Positions 57,260 to 64,000 of a DNA stretch of 64,000 bases are shown here, piece by piece; the stretch's first letter is position 1; each line of letters starts with the position of its first letter. The position numbers were made by a program, and so were the translations under genes. Source of the stretch: Macrotis lagotis (lineage: Eukaryota > Chordata > Mammalia > Peramelemorphia > Peramelidae). Location: assembly GCF_037893015.1 (NCBI RefSeq), contig NC_133660.1, positions 285,917,078 through 285,981,077 of the forward strand, in the 5' to 3' direction. Below the pieces are notes generated by a model. The model ran no database searches. It was given only the letters and a program-made list of their open reading frames with translations, and had not been told where the DNA came from.

Positions 57260-60200
57260 TCCTATCGAGTGGTCTTGGCTGGTTTTTTCCTCCCTGGACA
57301 AGTTTGAGGCCTCCCGAGACCCTCCGAGAGTCTGACCCCCGGGGGGGAGGGGGGTGCTGAGGAGGGGGTGGCCGAGGCAAGGCGACTTTTACCGAGAAAG
57401 TGGAAACCGGACCCGATTTGGAGACGGGACGGGTGAGCTGCTTGGTCTGTACCCCGGACTGAGCTCATAGGTAGCGCCAGGGGCTTCTGGTCAGCCCCGA
57501 GGGCTATGGGGACACCCCAGGGAAGAAGAGCTGGCATTCGTAGAATGATTTGAGGTTAGTTACTAAAGCACTCAGCGGGACCCACGGAGATCTGCCCAGA
57601 GAAGAGAACCAGGAAATGGGGGGTCCAAGGGGAGGGAGGCCCAAAAGGCCGGCCCCCATCCCCACAAGCGACTCGCAGCTCTCCGGGTTTGTGAACTCGC
57701 AGGTCTGGTGCTCACTCTCACTGAGAGCAAGTTGAGAAGGGTCTTCTTTGGCCTAATGAGAGCACCTTGAAAGCTCTCCTCCAAAGAAGCCAGCTCCTCC
57801 TGCTTCCTGAGTCCTTGCAGGAGCAGGCGTGTTGGAAGGGAGACTCAGGGATCCCAGGTGTAGAGACCTTCCTGAGCTTTCCAAGTTCTCCCCTTTCTGA
57901 TACCCACCAAATCCTTGTTCTGCTCAGGTGACCTGAAGAGTTTCTTGTTGGGGCCGCCAGGGCCCCTGGGAGAGGCTGCAGAGGTTTGGGGACAACGTTT
58001 TGTCTTCTCACCTTGCAATCTGCCAGTGAAATCCACAGCTCTGGTTGGCCGGGGGTCCCAAAGCAGCAGCCATAGGGTGAAGATGGCAGCATCAACTCAT
58101 GAAGAACCTCATCTTCTGAGCCTTCAGCTAATCTTAAACATCCCCATTCAGAAATCTAGAAGTCAGAGACTCCCAGGAATTGGTTTTCTAACCCAGTCTT
58201 CCACCCACAGGAGTCCTTTCCATCTCATTCAGCCTCTGTTTAAAATAGTGGCACGCAGGAAGGGCAGAGTCTGGGCTTTCGTGACCCTGGGCAAGTCACT
58301 TCACTGCCATGCCTCATTTTCCTTATCTGTAAAATGCAGACAGTTGGACCAAATGACTAAAGGTCCTTTCCAGGCCTACAGGACGGCTCTCCCTTATCTT
58401 GGTTGAAACATTATATTATGTCCCTTTAATAACCTGATTTCCATCTTGGAAAGTTCTGATTCTCATTCTAATCTAGGATACATGGGGACTTTGGAACCAT
58501 AGTTCCTCAGCATTGAGCAGTTTCTGAAGTCTTGTCAAAGAAGGAAAGGCTCAGAACTGTTCCCATTTTTAAGATCATCTTTTCCTTCACCCTGCAAGCT
58601 CAGATTAGTTCTAGCTGCGATAGAATTGTAATGTCAGAGACATTTATGTAAGTGGAGTCTTTCCTACCTTGCCTAACTTCTCACCAAGCATCCTTTCTTG
58701 CCAAGGGTCTTAACATCCATGCTGGAGTCAGCTTCTTACTCTATGGTGATCCTTTTGATAATTTCTAGAAATGACCTCGTTTATCCCATCTCTTTTCGTT
58801 ACAGTTTAGCTAACCTCTCATCTTTTTTTTCCTTGTTCTCAAAAGTTCCACATCATTAGGCCCTTCTGTCCCTCATCCCCTATATCATTTCCCTTAATTC
58901 CCATCCTCCTTCCAGGTTCAGTCAGGTTTAGGTGAGGCTCCTGGCCTCTCAAAACTTGGGTGGGCTGCCTTACAGCCCATTGGATCCTAATCAGGTCATG
59001 TGCTCCTGGTGAAACCAGGACTTCTTCATCTGTCTCCTCCCTTCTTGCTATTACAACTGGTATCTCATTAGATGATAGGGGCAATTTTGTCATTTCTTGG
59101 CATTCTTGAAGGAGAGGAAGTGCAGGGAAGGAGTCCAAATGGTTGGGATCAGATCTTGGTCATGCTTCCTTGATGCCTATTTGAACTTGGGCAAACATCA
59201 TCTGTCTTCCCAAGTATTTCCTTTTCTGTAGGTCAAGGGATTGGGACTCTGATTTTTAAGGCTCTTTCTAGCTCTAAATTCTGTGACTAGGCACAAATAA
59301 CATAGATGTTTTTATTCTTTGCCATACATATCTATAGAATTTGAAAAATGGGAAGAGAAAGCAAACACTATCATTGTAGCCACTGTGTCAAGCATTAATT
59401 CCCCCAGTTCAGTCTGTCTAAAGAGAAATAGACTCGTTTTCCCCCCTTCTTTAAATTTCCCCCAAAGCCCTTTTGTACAGAAACACATTTTGGTGGCCAG
59501 GGAAAATGGCTTGTGTTCTCTCAATGGTATAGGTAAAAGGAAGGGATGATTAATCGGGAGAAGGGGGTGTTAATGATAAAGTAGAAGACTGCTCCAAACT
59601 GGAAAGATTTTCTGGAATTTTTCTTTTGACTGTAACATACAGAAGTGGCTTTGGGGTTTCCGGGCCTATGCCAGCAGAGCTAAAGACCAGCCATGCTCTT
59701 CACCAACAGTCTAGTTGCCAGCAGGTATATCTCAAACACCATGTATCCATAAGCCGTCACCAACATTAGCATCAGGAGCACAGGCTCTGCTAAAAGTGGG
59801 GGCCTTTCCAAGGATTGAGGATATAAGACATGTTTAGTGTGTTGTATGAGAGATGATGCCATCCCAAACCAAATCCTTGCTAACAAACAGCTGTCCACAC
59901 TGGACAGTGTGGGGTCCTGATAAGACCCCTTGACCCAAGAACAAGGGTGGTTTTAAAGTCTATAGACACCAACTTGGAATGATGATGTTTTTAAATGCAC
60001 AAAATACACAGGATTACAAAGGAAACAAATTGTATTCAGTTATTTAAAAAAAAAAAAAGCTGATGGCTCCTTAATCAGTGAAGCCCTGGCTTGAACCAAC
60101 ACCTTAGAAAGGCCAAGACCATGTCTCATCCTCTCTTTTTTTCTATCACTCACGTACTTGGGTACCTTAGAGGGAGAGAGGCACTTGAAATACAAAGGGA

Positions 60201-60700
60201 CTATCGGTTTTCATGTGGCGGTTTCTATGGGGATGGGCTGACCCTGCTTTCCAACAGTTGCTGTAGAGGCCGGCATTGTGTGGACACTTTGCCACTGTAG
60301 TCAAATCTAGGTGGCTCATTTTGGAGGCTCACGTATGCTTCAGAAAGAAACGCTAATTATATAGAAAGAACCAGAAACCAGGAGGGAGAAGGGAAAAAAG
60401 GGCTCAGATGTCACTGTTAGTAAACAATCATTATAGTCCTGGGGCACCAGAATGTTGCATTAATGATCATTCTCATGTTAAGTTTTAATAGATTTGGGTC
60501 TAATTATCATTAAAAAAAAATGAGAACGGAGGTCAGACAAGGGACTGTACACAGCTTTCCCAGGCTTCAGTGTCACCCAAACACCTGTCCACCAGTGCTC
60601 TATGGACATTGGACCTCTAAGGAAGCCTTGTTCCTGCCTGCCCTGCCCACACCACTTTCTGCTGGCCTCATTCTTTGCCTTTGGGTCAGTCCTGGAATCT
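57260..60700. other. Intergenic between ZBTB3 and TTC9C
   Basis: Two tail-to-tail genes enclose this stretch. I see only CORE-SINE/MIR relics at about 58270-58380 (GACCCTGGGCAAGTCACTTC) and 59190-59290 (GGCTCTTTCTAGCTCTAAAT) and one unexplained hydrophobic frame (59680-59850, minus). Confidence 0.5.
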
Positions 60701-60718
60701 ATGGTTGCTCCGAGATCA

Positions 60719-60724
60719 TTTATT
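60719..60724 (-). terminator. TTC9C: Candidate TTC9C poly(A) signal
   Basis: TTTATT on the plus strand (AATAAA in GGTGGAATAAATG), about 255 bp past the TTC9C stop. Confidence 0.6.
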
Positions 60725-60976
60725 CCACCTCCCCTATGGAAATTGTTTTGATGTTTCTCATGCCAAAGCTCCACAAGGCTATCCCGATGATGCTGGACAG
60801 AAACACAGAAATGGCAGGGAAGAGGAGGAGTCTGTCAGGGACGGACACAAATCCCAACCCAGGTAGGTCACTGCAGTAGCACCCGTGTCCTCTGCTTCCA
60901 GTTCAGGGTGGGGGAGAGGGGATCTAAGGGATCACCCTCAAGCAAGGAAGGCAAAGGAGGGGCTCTGTCTCTGTAG

Positions 60977-62314
60977 CTAACCAAACATGCCCATGTAAAG
61001 CTGTTTTTCCTTTTGGTGGTAGCTGCTTAACTCCGATTCTGTCCACTGCAGGTATCGCCGGACATTGGCATCTTGGGAAGAAGAAAAAGAAGAAAAAGAA
61101 TTAAGTAATTCAAGTCTCCAGGTAGGAGAGAGCAGATTTTAAAAAGTAATACCAAGGCTTCTACAGTCTTCTAAGAGATAAGAACATTCTGAGATCTAGT
61201 AAGACCTAATTCTGATTCATTAATATGGAAGTTGTTATTTCTCTTAAGGACTGAAGGTTGGATTTTCATTTTGGATTCAAAAGATTTTTCTGAACAAAAG
61301 CATATGCTAAACATTTTAATCACTTAAGAGGGCAAACAGTTTTAAAAATAATTTAGATGCCCTATCGGTACTATGTATAGGGTGAGATGTTCATTACAAG
61401 TCATTAACTATGCTCCCAAAACCTCTCTTAAACAGGACTGAACAGAATTAGGAGTACACCTTTGAGAAATCAATAATTCTTCATATGACCAATATCCCCT
61501 AATTTGCATTTTCATTAATTCAGACTAGCTTTTTCAAATTAGCAGACATTAACAATATTATTCTCCTATATTTCTTTTGGACTTACAGAGAAAAGAAGAG
61601 TGTAGTAGATAAAGGGCAAACTCCAGCCCAGAAGTCTGGGTTCAAGACTGTTGACCCTTTTTGGCTGTATGAGCCTGATCAAGTCACTTTACTTTCCCTA
61701 CGAGACCTCTCAAAGATTTAGGGTTGCAGATCAAAGTTGAAAGAAGGAATTTTTGGTGAGCGAAGTTCTCTATACCCATGAAATCACATGTCCAAACCAA
61801 GAAAATCCAACCTACTCTAGCATTGCATTGAGAGCCAAAAGCAGGATGTGACTACAATAGAAATAGGAGCTGGCTGTTTGGAAGGCAGCCCTCTTTCTAG
61901 GTTATTCCTAAAGTCACCAAGAAGCCAAAAGGCAGTTGGGAAAAGGTAAGTGATAAGCACAATGGACTGGATACACTGACCCATCCTTAGAATGAATGCA
62001 GGTCTGCCCCAATTCAGGGCCTCAAGGACCCTGAAAAACAATTTAATGATCTTAACATGTCCTTTGGATTGATACCATTTTAACAAGAATGACTGCATTC
62101 TTCCCCAACACCCCCCCCCACTTTGCCTCACCTTTTGGCTGACGGTCAGTGGCAGCCTGAAGGTAGTGTCGGGCCTGGTCATAGTCTTGCAGGTGAAAAG
62201 AGGCCACTCCTGCCCGGTATAAGGCCTTGGCATTACAAGGCTGGCGTTCTAAGACCTTCTGACTATATTCTCTTACTCGGTCATAGTTCACTGGCTCCAT
62301 CTGAAGAAGACAGG
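60977..62314 (-). CDS. TTC9C: Tetratricopeptide repeat protein 9C, last two exons
   Basis: Exons 62132-62314 and 60977-61071 (minus). The acceptor CCTCAG|CC implies a preceding exon ending in G, which lies beyond 64000. Reads ACLLQMEPVNYDRVREYSQK, VLERQPCNAKALYRAGVASF, HLQDYDQARHYLQAATDRQP, then across the junction KDANVRRYLQWTESELSSYH and QKEKQLYMGMFG stop. This is the C-terminal TPR part; it corresponds to about the last 90 of roughly 171 residues in human TTC9C. The intron contains no recognisable repeat. TPR proteins are protein-binding scaffolds, with TTC9-family links to FKBP-like Hsp90 cochaperones; the specific role is not shown. In reading order it points toward ZBTB3, as in human. 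Confidence 0.94.
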
Positions 62315-62442
62315 CTGAGGGGACCAAAGAAGAGAAGAAAGGCCATTTGATGAATTCTTGAACAATCCTGACTTAGTTATGGTCATATTAAACAAAAGAC
62401 TTTGAAAGTCAACAATTTTAAATGTCTACTCAAAACCATAAA

Positions 62443-62690
62443 GGCAGCTAGATGGCTCAATGGATAGACTGCTGGGCCTGGAGTCAAGAAGACCTGAGTT
62501 CGGTCTGGCCTCAGACACTGCCTAGTTGTGACCTCGGACAAATCACTTAACCTCTGTCTGCCTCAGTTTTCTGATACGTAAAATGAGCTGGAGAAAGACA
62601 TGACAAACCATTCTAGTAGCTCTGCCAAGAAAATCTCATGGGCAGTGTGATCCATGGAGTCATGAAGAGTCAGGCATGACTGAACAAGAA
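62443..62690 (+). repeat. Long-tailed marsupial SINE
   Basis: AGGCAGCTAGATGGCTCAAT head, CCTGAGTTCGGTCTGGCCTC, GACAAATCACTTAACCTCTG, then AATGAGCTGGAGAAAGACAT, AAACCATTCTAGTAGCTCTG, GAGTCAGGCATGACTGAACA. It differs from the common SINE in its long 3' half. Confidence 0.8.
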
Positions 62691-62699
62691 AAAGAATGT

Positions 62700-63485
62700 T
62701 TAATATCTATGCTTTTTTCTTTTTTTGGCGGGGGAGAGGGAGGATAGACTCAGGAAATATCAGGGAAATTTCTGTACCAATGTCAACCAGCAGCTGTGCA
62801 GTTTTAGAGAATGTCCCTAGAACATACAGGATGGGTCAGAGGATTGAAACCCAGGTTTCCCACTCCTGATGCCAGTCCTCAACCTCCACCAGTGTTATGT
62901 GCACAGAATAGTTCAGTAGAGGCCATATCCTTGCACCTCCTCTCCTCTATGCGAATGGATGACCACTCCTCAGCTTCTTGACTTTTCATCCCTTGAGTGA
63001 GCCCTGGCTGGAATTTGCTTAGTGATCTTCCTAACACAAATCTGATCACTGACCTATCGAGTCCTTTTTACAAGGTACCACTTCTTCTGTAACTAAAAAA
63101 GAAGTGGGAACCACCTGCTGCCTCTCAGCAACCACTTATTGTGAAAACCCAGGATTAATGGATTATTAGGCTGAAGATGAAAAATCAGCTGAGCCCTGTC
63201 CCCATGACAGCTGGTCTTGTCACCCACTCTACCCTTGCAACAGAACAACCAATGCAGATGGGTGAGTAATAAAACATCTTAACCCAAGTTTTGTTCTTGG
63301 ACTGCTCTGGTGAATTATGACGCCCTGCCAAAAGAATAATGTTGGGAAAGAAAGTATGCTACAAGCAAGGCTGAGAATTATTATGTAACAAAGGGCACCC
63401 ATAGACTGTAAGCAAGTCATACCTGGGTCTCAAGAGTAGAGGCTGTCAAGTGCCAGCCTTTTCACCCTTACAAGGTGCTAGTTTA
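62700..63485. other. TTC9C intron, no feature recognised
   Basis: Within the intron upstream of the second-last TTC9C exon. No splice-supported exon seen. Confidence 0.5.
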
Positions 63486-63499
63486 AAATTAATAGCACA

Positions 63500-63682
63500 C
63501 AGGGGCAGCTAGGTGGCGCAGTGATTACCTAGCTGGGGTAGCTAGATGGTGCAGTGGATAGAGCACCAGCCCTGGAGTCAGAAAGACCTGCGTTCAAATC
63601 CAGCCTCACACACTTAATAATGACCTAGCTGTGTGGCCTTGGGAAAGTCACTTAATCCCGTTGCCTTGCAAAAAATAAAATT
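63500..63682 (+). repeat. Chimeric tRNA SINE with a duplicated head
   Basis: First head GGGGCAGCTAGGTGGCGCAG (63502-63521), then TGATTACCTAGCTG, then a second head GGGTAGCTAGATGGTGCAGT followed by a complete body and tail. AAATTAATAGCACA at 63486-63499 and 63683-63696 is a perfect duplication around the whole. Confidence 0.93.
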
Positions 63683-64000
63683 AAATTAATAGCACATGTA
63701 GAAACCTCAGAAAATGATCAAAGGCCATATGTGGGAATCACGATGGTCTGATTTTTGATTCTCTCCCCCACCCCCAGCACTAACACAAACATCTGTCCAG
63801 CTTGGTGGTCCACACCTGTAGGTAGTCCCCTGCTGTGGAGGAGCCAAGGCAAGTCATTGGCTTTAGTTGGGGGATCCTGGACCCTCTCTGCTCTTCTCCC
63901 TCTATATTTTCTCACCTGCGGATCTCATCACCTTGCACTGCCTTAATGTCAGTTTTGATGCAAGTGATTCTCAAACCTACCTTTCCTGCCCCAATTTCTC

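Noticed and set aside
60520-60879. 119-codon plus-strand frame downstream of TTC9C
   Set aside because: Lies in the TTC9C 3' UTR zone in antisense, with no similarity or splice support.

Overview
The window reads as nuclear DNA of a marsupial, most likely an Australian one (dasyurid-like), although the species cannot be fixed from sequence alone. The basis is more than 20 copies of a tRNA-headed SINE (head GGCTAGGTGGCGCAGTGG, 3' part GGCCTTGGGCAAGCCACTT, A-tail), marsupial-type L1 3' ends, L2 and MIR/CORE-SINE relics, and single-copy genes in the same order and relative orientation as human 11q12.3: NXF1, TMEM223, TMEM179B, TAF6L, POLR2G, ZBTB3, TTC9C.

Layout. 1-3.76 kb: L1 and SINE debris, probably NXF1 intron 1. 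3.77-9.6 kb: NXF1 (+) from exon 2 to its poly(A) signal. 9.6-10.5 kb: TMEM223 (+), whose promoter overlaps the NXF1 3' end. 10.7-13.0 kb: TMEM179B (-), tail to tail with TMEM223. 13.15-21.2 kb: TAF6L (-) with a GC-rich CpG promoter. 21.2-24.2 kb: intergenic, old repeats. 24.2-26.9 kb: POLR2G (-). 27.5-35.0 kb: broken exons (-) of a PLD3/PLD4-family gene that I did not expect between POLR2G and ZBTB3. 35.1-53.8 kb: an AT-rich repeat block (L2, L1, another LINE in two opposite copies, nested SINEs). 54.4-55.2 kb: a 35-bp GC minisatellite. 55.5-57.2 kb: ZBTB3 (+) in a CpG island. 57.2-64 kb: the last two exons of TTC9C (-); its 5' exon(s) lie beyond the window.

The live genes are mostly housekeeping nuclear functions: mRNA export (NXF1), transcription and chromatin (TAF6L, POLR2G, ZBTB3), plus a mitochondrial inner-membrane protein (TMEM223), a four-TM protein of unknown role (TMEM179B) and a TPR protein (TTC9C). 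They share CpG promoters and very GC-rich third codon positions, but nothing indicates that they act as one pathway.

The most notable signals are: (a) an RNA element in NXF1 intron 10 carrying both conserved loop sequences of a constitutive transport element (CTE), which fits the known autoregulatory retained intron of this gene; (b) the PLD3/4-like unitary pseudogene, whose exon phases and splice sites are nearly perfect but which carries three in-frame stops and a frame break; (c) a 21-copy, 35-bp minisatellite open in all forward frames; (d) a duplicated poly(A) cassette between TAF6L and TMEM179B; and (e) several instructive retrotransposition scars.
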